This document shows, piece by piece, positions 1 to 5,043 of a DNA stretch of 6,087 nt. The first letter of the stretch is position 1; every line of letters begins with the position of its first letter. The notes under the pieces were generated by a model. It ran no database searches, was not told the origin of the DNA, and was given only the letters and a program-made list of their open reading frames with translations. Source of the DNA: an uncultured Arcanobacterium sp. (GTDB lineage Bacteria > Actinomycetota > Actinomycetes > Actinomycetales > Actinomycetaceae). The position numbers and the translations under genes were made by a program. The DNA is taken from contig NZ_CAMXYE010000081.1 in the NCBI RefSeq assembly GCF_947253055.1, positions 1 through 6,087 on the forward strand, written 5' to 3'.

Positions 1-21
1 ATTAGGGCTAGTTCCAAACAT
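1..21 (-). CDS. rpoZ: DNA-directed RNA polymerase omega subunit, first 7 codons only (cut by window edge)
   Basis: Only the start is inside the window: ATG at 21-19 followed by codons reading MFGTSPN. Actinobacterial omega subunits commonly begin in this style (M-x-G-T-x-x-x-P-E-G-I). A GAGG Shine-Dalgarno at 30-27 lies 5 nt upstream. An ATG 4 nt further upstream, in another frame, hits a stop after four codons, so the 21-19 ATG is the better start. The gene follows gmk by 40 bp with no visible terminator, matching the conserved gmk-rpoZ order, so the two are probably co-transcribed. The omega subunit supports folding and assembly of the beta-prime subunit in RNA polymerase. The call depends on seven residues plus synteny; the body of the protein is not seen. 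Confidence 0.72.
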
Positions 22-61
22 TCATACCTCACAAGTAATTATTAATTCTGCACGGACATTT

Positions 62-646
62 TCAGCTATGCACTGCTTTATTATACTCGCAGTTATTTAT
101 GATATGTAGAATCTTGCTGGTGGCATTAGCCACTGAGTCATTTATTACTACGTAATCAAATTCATCTTGCGCAGCTAGTTCTGTTTTGGCAGTAGCGAGC
201 CGAATTTTTTGCTCTGCCGCATCTTCCGTACCGCGCCCCCGCAGTCTTTTTTTGAGTTCTTCCCAGGAAGGTGGAGCGAGGAAAATTTGCACCGCTTGCG
301 GTAGGGATTTTCGCACCTGGCGCGCTCCTCCTAAATCAATTTCCAGAATCACATCCTGCCCACTGGCGAGGGCTTTGGTGACAGGCGGGCGGGGCGTGCC
401 GTAGTAATGCCCGTGCACTTTAGCCCACTCCAGCATTTCACCACTGGTGACTAGCTCCAAAAAGTGCTTTTCATCTACGAAATAGTAGTCTTTGCCGTCT
501 ACTTCTCCGGGCCGCGGCTGGCGGGTAGTGGCAGATATAGAAAGCCACACCTTATCGATTTTCTTCAGTAATTCTTTTAATACTGTATCTTTGCCAACAG
601 CGGTCGGTCCGCAAAGCACAAATGCTCGCCCTGTCTGCTCACCCAT
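62..646 (-). CDS. gmk: guanylate kinase
   Basis: Cytoplasmic enzyme that phosphorylates GMP to GDP with ATP, an essential step in guanine nucleotide supply. The 194-residue product has the full family signature. The P-loop GPTAVGKD is at residues 13-20. The GMP-binding segment is at about 36-56, with S38, T41, R42, P44, R45, G47, E48 and the DYYF motif. The YYGT motif is at 81-84, LEID with D104 follows, and the arginine-rich lid KKRLRGRGTED is at about 132-142. Length is normal for bacterial Gmk. The ATG at 646 is the only start that keeps the first beta strand before the P-loop. It has almost no Shine-Dalgarno (AGAG ends 2 nt before it), and a promoter-like pair upstream would begin the RNA at or next to the ATG. 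rpoZ follows 40 bp downstream. In many actinobacteria gmk directly follows mihF; here a TetR/membrane-protein cassette separates them. Confidence 0.97.
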   Translation of the reverse strand: MGEQTGRAFVLCGPTAVGKDTVLKELLKKIDKVWLSISATTRQPRPGEVDGKDYYFVDEKHFLELVTSGEMLEWAKVHGHYYGTPRPPVTKALASGQDVILEIDLGGARQVRKSLPQAVQIFLAPPSWEELKKRLRGRGTEDAAEQKIRLATAKTELAAQDEFDYVVINDSVANATSKILHIINNCEYNKAVHS

Positions 647-652
647 GACTCT

Positions 653-681
653 ATTTTTTGTATATAAGAAAAGGAAGTCAA
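653..681 (-). promoter_or_regulatory. candidate gmk(-rpoZ) promoter, possibly giving a leaderless mRNA
   Basis: On the minus strand, TTGACT (681-676) is separated by 17 bp from AAAAAT (658-653). The first box matches the -35 consensus at 5 of 6 positions and the second matches TATAAT at 4 of 6. Normal spacing puts the transcription start at about 646, which is the A of the gmk ATG. An alternative -10, TATATA at 666-661, has a weaker -35 partner and would still leave only about 8-10 nt of leader. The strong hairpin just upstream means gmk needs its own promoter. Prediction from sequence only. Confidence 0.5.
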
Positions 682-703
682 ATTTATTCAGAAAATTACC
701 TAT

Positions 704-755
704 AAAAAGATTTCTTAAGAGACCGGGCGGTCAAAACTTAGTCTTGACCGCCCGG
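704..755 (-). terminator. intrinsic terminator after the DUF5692 gene
   Basis: A perfect 12-bp GC-rich inverted repeat (723-734 with 744-755) encloses a 9-nt loop. Read on the minus strand it lies 20 bp past the stop codon at 776. The T-run (5 Ts at 708-704) comes about 14 nt after the stem, with a TCTC/AT-rich stretch between, so it is not a textbook U-tract. The stem stability and position between two genes with separate promoters support a terminator. The plus-strand side is AT-rich as well (ATAATTATT), so some bidirectional action is possible. Confidence 0.72.
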
Positions 756-775
756 CATAATTATTACCTATTTAC

Positions 776-1756
776 TTAGGCATCTTCGCGCCGCGCCATC
801 GCCTTATCGAAATCGCGCGTACCTACGAATACTTCCTGCTTGTACGGATTTACGCCCAGCTTCTTGGCGCGGTAAATCACGTAACCAATCGCTAATACAT
901 TAGCCAGCAAGGCCACTATAGAAACGGTTAGGTTTACATTCGGGTTGTTCACCGAATCGGTAGAGAATACGGAGTAATCCTGGAACATGGGGAATACTTG
1001 CGCAAACATACACCAGAGCGCCAGAGTATTGGCGCGGTTCTGGATCCAGCCGCCTTTATTCCAAAACGCATTGGCCACTGTCGGTGCGAGAAGTAACGCC
1101 ACACCGCAGTACCAAGCGTGCGTCGGCAGGCAGTTATAGGTGTAGCAGAAGTTCCACAAATCATAAGATATGATGAACACCCAAGTCATATCGGGCCAGA
1201 GCATATCCTTCTTCCCTTTCGAAGAATAGATTCCCCACCAACCGGTCATGACGAAGATATTGATCAATCCCGCCGTGCCGTTGAATACATTGTGCCAACC
1301 GCCGTAGAGAGTTACTCCCTCGGTTGATATCCAAGTGGTATTCCAGGCGCGGACGGCAGATTCGAAATCAGAAACTACTGCAATCAGAATATTGATAGCT
1401 ACGATTACGAAGGGGAAGGCTTTGAACCAATCTACATTTCCGAGCTTCCCCCACTTGTACTTCAGCACCATGAAGCCGATGCATCCAGCAGTAGCTGCAT
1501 AGAGCTTTGCATAGTGGAACCAAGAACCCATATGGATATAGGTCGGGTTGTTGAGCGCCCATTCTGCCCCCATAGCTCCCCCGATATTAATAGCGAGGAA
1601 GTAGACGGTGAGAATTGCCGGAATTACCAAGAAGCAAGTAATTCCACCGAATCGACTGCGGCGAGCGAACTCATTAGCGGCGATTAATCCGCAGAATACG
1701 AGTATCCAGCCGAGCCACTGATAGGCGGCGGTATCTCCATATACATTGAACAGCAT
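776..1756 (-). CDS. DUF5692-type polytopic membrane protein of unknown function
   Basis: This 326-residue, very hydrophobic protein has about nine predicted membrane segments: roughly residues 12-28, 38-58, 83-100, 112-129, 158-177, 190-208, 213-231, 243-258 and 275-296. A basic cytoplasmic-type tail follows (YRAKKLGVNPYKQ onward). There is no cleavable signal peptide. It contains 18 tryptophans and 7 cysteines, unusually many. Distinctive polar clusters within or next to membrane segments include GGWHNVFNG (152-160), DMLWPDMTW (184-192) and YDLWNFCYTYNCLPTHAWY (198-216). From memory these resemble the uncharacterised DUF5692 family; no homology search was run. No transporter signature such as ABC, MFS or SMR is recognisable, so neither transport nor sensing can be assigned. 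The ATG at 1756 has an AAAGG ribosome site 7 nt upstream. It lies 38 bp after the TetR gene and is probably co-transcribed with it, which suggests control by that repressor. Confidence 0.8.
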   Translation of the reverse strand: MLFNVYGDTAAYQWLGWILVFCGLIAANEFARRSRFGGITCFLVIPAILTVYFLAINIGGAMGAEWALNNPTYIHMGSWFHYAKLYAATAGCIGFMVLKYKWGKLGNVDWFKAFPFVIVAINILIAVVSDFESAVRAWNTTWISTEGVTLYGGWHNVFNGTAGLINIFVMTGWWGIYSSKGKKDMLWPDMTWVFIISYDLWNFCYTYNCLPTHAWYCGVALLLAPTVANAFWNKGGWIQNRANTLALWCMFAQVFPMFQDYSVFSTDSVNNPNVNLTVSIVALLANVLAIGYVIYRAKKLGVNPYKQEVFVGTRDFDKAMARREDA

Positions 1757-1794
1757 TGTTCAGCCTTTCTCTATTTAACTATTAAAATTTTTAC

Positions 1795-2403
1795 TTAAAG
1801 AACTTTGTCGCGGAGGTGAAGCGGAATATGGGGTTCGATATGCAGGGTTTGGGCTGCTATTTGCTTAATGGCGGAATTAGGGAGCTCAGGCCGCCGCCGA
1901 ATCAAGGCAATCAACCCAGTCAGCAGCATATAGAAAGTTTCTTCTACATACTCAATATCTACCTCATGCTTACGTGCATAATCACGCACCGTAGTTTGGG
2001 AAATATATTTTGCTATCCGAGCGGCGGTGCGATCAGAAAATTTTAAGTACAGTTCGGCATTTGCACTAGCCGTCAAGCTGCTTGTAAAAGGACCATCTTC
2101 ATTGACGATACGCCGCATTAATTTGGTGGCTTCGTCTAGCGCTCCATTAATATCGCCGGGTTGGCGTTTCTTATTCCAATCTTGCAGTTCGGATAAGAAC
2201 GCGTCGATTGTATGATCGAGTACTGCTTCTACTGCAGCATCTTTAGAAGGAAAATAATGGTAGAAAAGAGAACGGCTCACTCCGCAGCGCGAAGTTATAG
2301 AAGAAATATTAGTCTCGGTGACGCCGCAAGAAATAATTTCCGCGCGGGTGGCTTCCAGCAGCATCCGGCGTGTATCTTTAGGTGTTGATACTTTTTTCTC
2401 CAC
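1795..2403 (-). CDS. TetR/AcrR-family transcriptional regulator (GTG start)
   Basis: A one-component repressor of about 202 residues. The N-terminal DNA-binding domain (residues about 8-55) has the TetR pattern: a first helix TRRMLLEATRAEIISCG, then ITSRCGVSRSLFYHYFPSKD, whose G-V-S-x-x-x-F-Y-x-Y-F-x-S-K-D core is diagnostic for the helix-turn-helix. The rest is helical, variable and should hold the ligand pocket, so the inducer cannot be read from sequence. The frame is open to an ATG at 2451, but I choose GTG at 2403. It has a perfect AGGAGG 6 nt upstream, the extra 16 residues (hydrophobic GFIFIL) are atypical, and the ATG lies inside the -35/operator. Promoter boxes and a palindrome directly upstream imply autoregulation. 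The next gene, 38 bp downstream, is the membrane protein and is the most likely co-regulated target. Confidence 0.9.
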   Translation of the reverse strand: MEKKVSTPKDTRRMLLEATRAEIISCGVTETNISSITSRCGVSRSLFYHYFPSKDAAVEAVLDHTIDAFLSELQDWNKKRQPGDINGALDEATKLMRRIVNEDGPFTSSLTASANAELYLKFSDRTAARIAKYISQTTVRDYARKHEVDIEYVEETFYMLLTGLIALIRRRPELPNSAIKQIAAQTLHIEPHIPLHLRDKVL

Positions 2404-2409
2404 AGTTTC

Positions 2410-2415
2410 CCTCCT
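2410..2415 (-). promoter_or_regulatory. ribosome binding site that sets the TetR start
   Basis: AGGAGG read on the minus strand, 6 nt before the GTG at 2403-2401. No comparable site precedes the upstream in-frame ATG at 2451, so this site decides the GTG as start. Confidence 0.85.
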
Positions 2416-2422
2416 TAAGATG

Positions 2423-2451
2423 AAAATAAAACCTAATTGACAGTGCGTCAA
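2423..2451 (-). promoter_or_regulatory. promoter of the TetR-DUF5692 cassette
   Basis: Minus-strand TTGACG (2451-2446; 5 of 6 against the -35 consensus) is separated by exactly 17 bp from TATTTT (2428-2423; 4 of 6 against the -10). Transcription would start near 2416, right at the edge of the AGGAGG site, giving a leader of only about 13 nt. The -35 box forms one arm of a palindrome, the usual geometry for a self-repressing TetR protein. Confidence 0.72.
2437..2451. promoter_or_regulatory. candidate TetR operator, TTGAC-N5-GTCAA
   Basis: A 15-bp interrupted palindrome with perfect 5-bp arms (2437-2441 and 2447-2451) about a 5-bp spacer. It covers the -35 box and the start of the spacer of the regulator's own promoter. 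TetR-family dimers typically bind such short palindromes and block polymerase, so the position supports autorepression. It is the only palindrome of this form I saw in the intergenic region. Confidence 0.6.
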
Positions 2452-2562
2452 CGATTGAGGAGAAAATATTTCGACACTTTAGGAAGGAACGTCAGGAAGC
2501 ATTACCCGTTAGGATAAAAGTCCCAAAAAGTGTTTTGTAGGTAGTGAATCTGCAGAAGCACA

Positions 2563-2604
2563 TAAAAATAACCTGGGCTCAGACAGCACAGTCTGAGCCC
2601 AGGT
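2563..2604 (-). terminator. strong intrinsic terminator after mihF
   Basis: A perfect 14-bp inverted repeat (2571-2584 with 2591-2604) has a 6-nt loop. On the minus strand it is followed at once by TTATTTTT (2570-2563). It begins 37 bp past the mihF stop codon. The T-tract is present only in the minus-strand direction, so it terminates mihF rather than anything from the left. It isolates mihF from the downstream TetR cassette. Confidence 0.93.
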
Positions 2605-2641
2605 AGTAGTTTAAAGCAAAATGTAGGAAACTACGGAAAAA

Positions 2642-2953
2642 TTATCCGAACATTTCTACGAGCGCTTTGGCCTGATTCGGCCCTAAGCCAGCTACGCGGC
2701 GCGATTCGGAGATACCGACTTTAGCCATAATTGCTTCCGCTTTTGCTTGGCCGATTCCTGGTACCGACATTAGCAGAGCCGAAACCTTCAGTTTGCCAGC
2801 TATATCATCTTTCTTTCCGCGTGTAAGCACATCGGAAACTTTAATATCGCCAGCTTTTAGCTGTTTCTTTAGTTCTGCACGCTCACGGCGTACTAAAGCT
2901 GCTTTCTCTAATGCAGCCTGCCGCTGTTCGGCGGTAAGAGTAGGCAGAGCCAT
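2642..2953 (-). CDS. mihF: actinobacterial integration host factor (mIHF), nucleoid-associated protein
   Basis: A 103-residue DNA-binding protein of the actinobacterial mIHF family, which is unrelated in fold to the IhfA/IhfB heterodimer of proteobacteria. It compacts and bends DNA and is essential in mycobacteria. Recognisable features are the opening MALPTLTAEQRQAALEKAA, a basic helix (RRERAELKKQLKAG, about 22-35), the KLKVSALLMSVPGIGQAKA segment (54-72), which carries a helix-hairpin-helix-like PGIG turn, and the C-terminal SRRVAGLGPNQAKALVEMFG block. The length is that of the short form of the family. The ATG at 2953 has a perfect AGGAGG (2966-2961) 7 nt upstream. The gene is monocistronic here: it has a candidate promoter in the 210-bp gap after nusB and a strong terminator downstream. 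The usual downstream partner gmk is displaced by about 2 kb. Confidence 0.96.
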   Translation of the reverse strand: MALPTLTAEQRQAALEKAALVRRERAELKKQLKAGDIKVSDVLTRGKKDDIAGKLKVSALLMSVPGIGQAKAEAIMAKVGISESRRVAGLGPNQAKALVEMFG

Positions 2954-2992
2954 GTAGTTTCCTCCTAAGTAGTTCCAATAGGTTCAACTTGG

Positions 2993-3022
2993 ATAATACT
3001 CCTATAATGCGGAAAAGTTCAC
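2993..3022 (-). promoter_or_regulatory. candidate mihF promoter
   Basis: Minus-strand TATTAT (2998-2993; 5 of 6 against TATAAT) has a weak -35, GTGAAC (3022-3017), 18 bp upstream. The predicted start near 2986 would give a leader of about 33 nt containing the AGGAGG site. The -35 falls in the loop of a 7-bp inverted repeat. Confidence 0.45.
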
Positions 3023-3031
3023 TATTTTCCG
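3010..3031. repeat. inverted repeat overlapping the mihF -35 region
   Basis: CGGAAAA (3010-3016) and TTTTCCG (3025-3031) form a perfect 7-bp stem around an 8-nt loop. No T-tract follows on the minus strand, so it is unlikely to be the nusB terminator. Its position on the mihF promoter makes an operator possible, but the binding factor is unknown. Confidence 0.4.
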
Positions 3032-3163
3032 AAAATTCCGCCATTTTGTTGCGAAAATGCGTGTTTTAGCAATTAATAATGCTTAAAATGCGCAAATTTG
3101 TAAGATTTTTTAGTTCGAAAACGGCGGGAATAGGAATTTCACCGATTTTTAGCGGAACGAGAA

Positions 3164-3730
3164 TTAGAATTCCGGAATTTCTGGAGAAGCGGCGGAAATC
3201 TGCGCAGAATTTTCCGCTAAAGTATCTTCCGCAAGAATTTCCGCATCTAATTCACTCAAATCAGCAATCGTATTGCCAGCGCCGGCAGTTTCTCCAGCAT
3301 AAATATCGGCAATTTTATTTAGCACTCCCATATTAAAAGGCACGGCAGCGTCAGTAGAAAAATCTCGGGTCAAATTAGCGATTTCGGTGGCTACTACGGC
3401 GATTTCTCCATCTAAAAACATCAATTCAGCTGCGCCGATACGCAGTAAATTTCTATCTACAGTAGTCATGCGCGAAAGAGCCCAATTTGGAGAAGCCGCA
3501 TCAATCATTGAGTCGATATTATCGGCCCATTCTCCGTATGCATTGACTATCGCTTGCCCATATTCGCCAATTGGTACTTGGGCAGTAGATAACTGCGTAC
3601 GCTGCGCCAGCAAATCAGTAATGGAATTTGCGGGGATGCCTTTTATATCAGCTTCAAATAGCACATCTAAGGCGCGTTGACGCTGCAGCGAACGTCCTTT
3701 GCGTTTCTTATTACGGCGTTTTTTATCCAC
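3164..3730 (-). CDS. nusB: transcription antitermination factor NusB (GTG start, long acidic tail)
   Basis: NusB is an all-helical RNA-binding protein. It pairs with NusE (ribosomal protein S10) on boxA RNA to keep polymerase processive through rRNA operons. Supporting segments are the basic N-terminus with RSLQRQRALDVLFEAD (13-28), the ASPNWALSRMTTVDRNLLRIGAAEL core (79-103) and the C-terminal IANLTRDFSTDAAVPFNMGVLNKIAD (117-142). At 188 residues it is longer than the usual 130-160. The excess is a tail from about 147 with roughly ten acidic and no basic residues, probably disordered. The GTG at 3730 is chosen because no other start codon lies near before the conserved region. It is 20 bp after efp. 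A GGAG lies only 2 nt from the GTG and a second one 14 nt away, so its ribosome site is poorly spaced. The gene is probably co-transcribed with efp. Confidence 0.94.
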   Translation of the reverse strand: MDKKRRNKKRKGRSLQRQRALDVLFEADIKGIPANSITDLLAQRTQLSTAQVPIGEYGQAIVNAYGEWADNIDSMIDAASPNWALSRMTTVDRNLLRIGAAELMFLDGEIAVVATEIANLTRDFSTDAAVPFNMGVLNKIADIYAGETAGAGNTIADLSELDAEILAEDTLAENSAQISAASPEIPEF

Positions 3731-3750
3731 TTCTCCGTATCGCTCTCCGT

Positions 3751-4308
3751 TTAAGCGCGGTTTATATATTCTCCAGTTCGCGTATCTACCTTGATTTTGG
3801 TGCCAGACTCAATGAAAAGCGGTACCTGAATATCGTATCCAGTTTCTAGAGTAGCAGGCTTGGTGCCGGCATTTGAGCGATCCCCTTGTAGACCTGGTTC
3901 GGTATGGGTGATTTCCAAAACTACCGAGGCCGGCAGCTCTACAAAAAGCACCGTGCCTTCATGCATAGCGACAATTACATCCTGATTTTCGAGCAAGAAT
4001 TTTTTGCTCTCCCCGAGGATGCTGCCCGCAATAGGCAGCTGCTCGTAGGTCTCGCCGTCCATAAAAATAAAATCTTCCCCGTCATTGTACAGGTACTGCA
4101 TATCGCGGCGATCTACCGTAGCAGTTTCTACCTTTACCCCGGCGTTAAAAGTTTTATCGATATTTTTATTGGTGAGTACATTCTTTAATTTAGTGCGCAC
4201 AAAAGCAGGGCCTTTACCCGGTTTTACATGCTGGAACTCCACGACCTGCCAAAGTTGATTATCAATCTTTAGCACCATTCCGTTTTTTAAATCATTAGTG
4301 GTAGCCAT
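3751..4308 (-). CDS. efp: translation elongation factor P
   Basis: EF-P binds between the ribosomal P and E sites and rescues ribosomes stalled on consecutive prolines. The 185-residue protein has the standard three-domain length. Domain I (about 1-63) has the MATTNDLKNGMVLKIDN opening and the tip loop HVKPGKGPAFVRTK with K32. The central domain holds MQYLYNDGEDFIFMDGETYEQ (about 71-91), and the C-terminal OB domain has the EF-P signature around GDRSNAGTKPATLETGYDIQVPLFI. The PGKGP loop matches the actinobacterial subfamily, whose lysine is reported to act unmodified, unlike the beta-lysylated K34 of E. coli; that this holds here is inference. The start ATG at 4308 has GAGG 5 nt upstream. nusB follows after 20 bp. 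The 150-bp upstream gap suggests a separate promoter, although I found no convincing boxes. Confidence 0.98.
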   Translation of the reverse strand: MATTNDLKNGMVLKIDNQLWQVVEFQHVKPGKGPAFVRTKLKNVLTNKNIDKTFNAGVKVETATVDRRDMQYLYNDGEDFIFMDGETYEQLPIAGSILGESKKFLLENQDVIVAMHEGTVLFVELPASVVLEITHTEPGLQGDRSNAGTKPATLETGYDIQVPLFIESGTKIKVDTRTGEYINRA

Positions 4309-4363
4309 GCAATCCTCACTTAGATGAACTCTTAATAAACAAAAACAACGCTATTAGGATAGC

Positions 4364-4388
4364 TGATAGCAAGCCTTGATAGGGCAAG
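4364..4388. repeat. short tandem near-repeat upstream of efp
   Basis: On the minus strand, CTTGCCCTATCA (4388-4377) is followed 3 nt later by CTTGCTATCA (4373-4364), the same sequence less two bases. It lies 56-80 bp before the efp start in the 150-bp gap after the kinase-like gene. It may be a regulatory site or chance. The rest of this gap shows no clear terminator or promoter. Confidence 0.3.
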
Positions 4389-4458
4389 ATTTAAAGAACT
4401 GAGTGCTGGTTAACTTCTTTTTGCTCAGATACAGGCTTAGCGGAGCAGAATCAGCTTC

Positions 4459-5043
4459 TTAGCTATTTTCTAACTGCAGCTGCTGCCAAATTTGTGCTGC
4501 GGCTATTTCGGGAGTGGTATCGCTGGTATCGAAACTAAAATTCGCAATTTCTTGATAGTAATTTTGCCGTTCGCCATAGAGGAGGCGCAGTTCTCGCCGC
4601 AGCAAAATAAAGGCACTACGCTGGCCAATTAATTCTTTCCGCACCACCAATTTACTGAGATTTGCCGTCAAATTAATTACCGTAAAATCGCTACTGCCTA
4701 AGGTATCCACTAATTTTTGGCGTTTTTCGGCCAGAATCTTCTCTAGCTTTTCAGTAGTTTTACTGTTGCTATCAGCCCCGAGAGGAAAAAATATTCCGGC
4801 GGGAAGCGCAATTACCAGTGAAACGCCGGACGGAGGAAAATCAGCTTGCAGCGCTTCCCATATTTCCAGCTGTGCTAACTGTAATTTTCCTGCTTCCCCG
4901 TCCAATATCAGCTCCGCAGCATCTATTCCCCACTCTGCCACTAACTGATCAATATCTGCGGCTTGTACCCCGTATTTCTGTAGCGAATACGCTAAGGCGG
5001 ATTTTCCCGTCCCCGGAGCTCCAATTAAAATAATTTTTTTCAT
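4459..5043 (-). CDS. divergent shikimate-kinase-like P-loop protein
   Basis: A 194-residue P-loop NTPase next to aroB. It has a clean Walker A, GAPGTGKS (8-15), and the DID pair (D30, D32) expected just after it in shikimate kinases. A C-terminal stretch (RLLYGERQNYYQEIANFSFDTS, 153-174) matches the family's L-x-x-x-R-x-x-x-Y-x-E-x-A block and supplies the late arginine (R159). Two shikimate-binding hallmarks are missing. The phenylalanine-arginine pair after the first acidic helix is replaced around AGKLQLAQLE (51-60), and the glycine triplet is replaced by ALPAGI (79-84). The RPLL lid motif is also degenerate (QRSAFILL, 141-148). AroB stops inside its start codon (ATGA, 4-bp overlap), so the two are translationally coupled. 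It may be a drifted AroK that still works, or a paralogue with another substrate while the true aroK lies upstream of aroB outside the window. I therefore withhold the symbol. Confidence 0.75.
   Translation of the reverse strand: MKKIILIGAPGTGKSALAYSLQKYGVQAADIDQLVAEWGIDAAELILDGEAGKLQLAQLEIWEALQADFPPSGVSLVIALPAGIFFPLGADSNSKTTEKLEKILAEKRQKLVDTLGSSDFTVINLTANLSKLVVRKELIGQRSAFILLRRELRLLYGERQNYYQEIANFSFDTSDTTPEIAAAQIWQQLQLENS

Noticed and set aside
723..755. Hairpin considered as a recombination or attachment site
   Set aside because: It is a simple perfect stem-loop just past a stop codon with no nearby recombinase or matching copy in the window. A terminator is the simpler reading.
949..1164. 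Alternative minus-strand frame inside the membrane protein gene
   Set aside because: Overlaps the DUF5692 frame completely, has no ribosome site, and has an arginine/cysteine-rich composition typical of out-of-frame reading.
2404..2451. N-terminal extension of the TetR protein from the ATG at 2451
   Set aside because: The 16 extra residues are atypical, the ATG lies in the -35/palindrome, and no ribosome site precedes it, whereas AGGAGG stands 6 nt before the GTG at 2403.
2437..2470. Divergent plus-strand promoter from TTGACA at 2437-2442
   Set aside because: No -10-like hexamer lies 16-18 bp downstream; the first AT-rich candidate is about 22 bp away, and no plus-strand gene follows. TTGACA is better explained as an operator arm.
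2474..2533. ACACTTT/AAAGTGT inverted repeat between mihF and the regulator
   Set aside because: Seven-base arms separated by 46 bp in AT-rich DNA are expected by chance and do not line up with promoter elements.
3079..3336. Plus-strand open frame of 85 codons over the nusB-mihF gap and nusB tail
   Set aside because: It is mostly antisense to nusB, has no ribosome site or family resemblance, and its residue mix looks like a shadow of the opposite strand.
3904..4188. Plus-strand open frame of 94 codons inside efp
   Set aside because: Entirely antisense to a well-supported EF-P gene, with no recognisable domain.
4309..4458. Promoter for efp in the 150-bp gap
   Set aside because: TTGCCC at 4387-4382 has its best -10 (TATCCT at 4361-4356) 20 bp away, too far to call. 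Other pairs match poorly.
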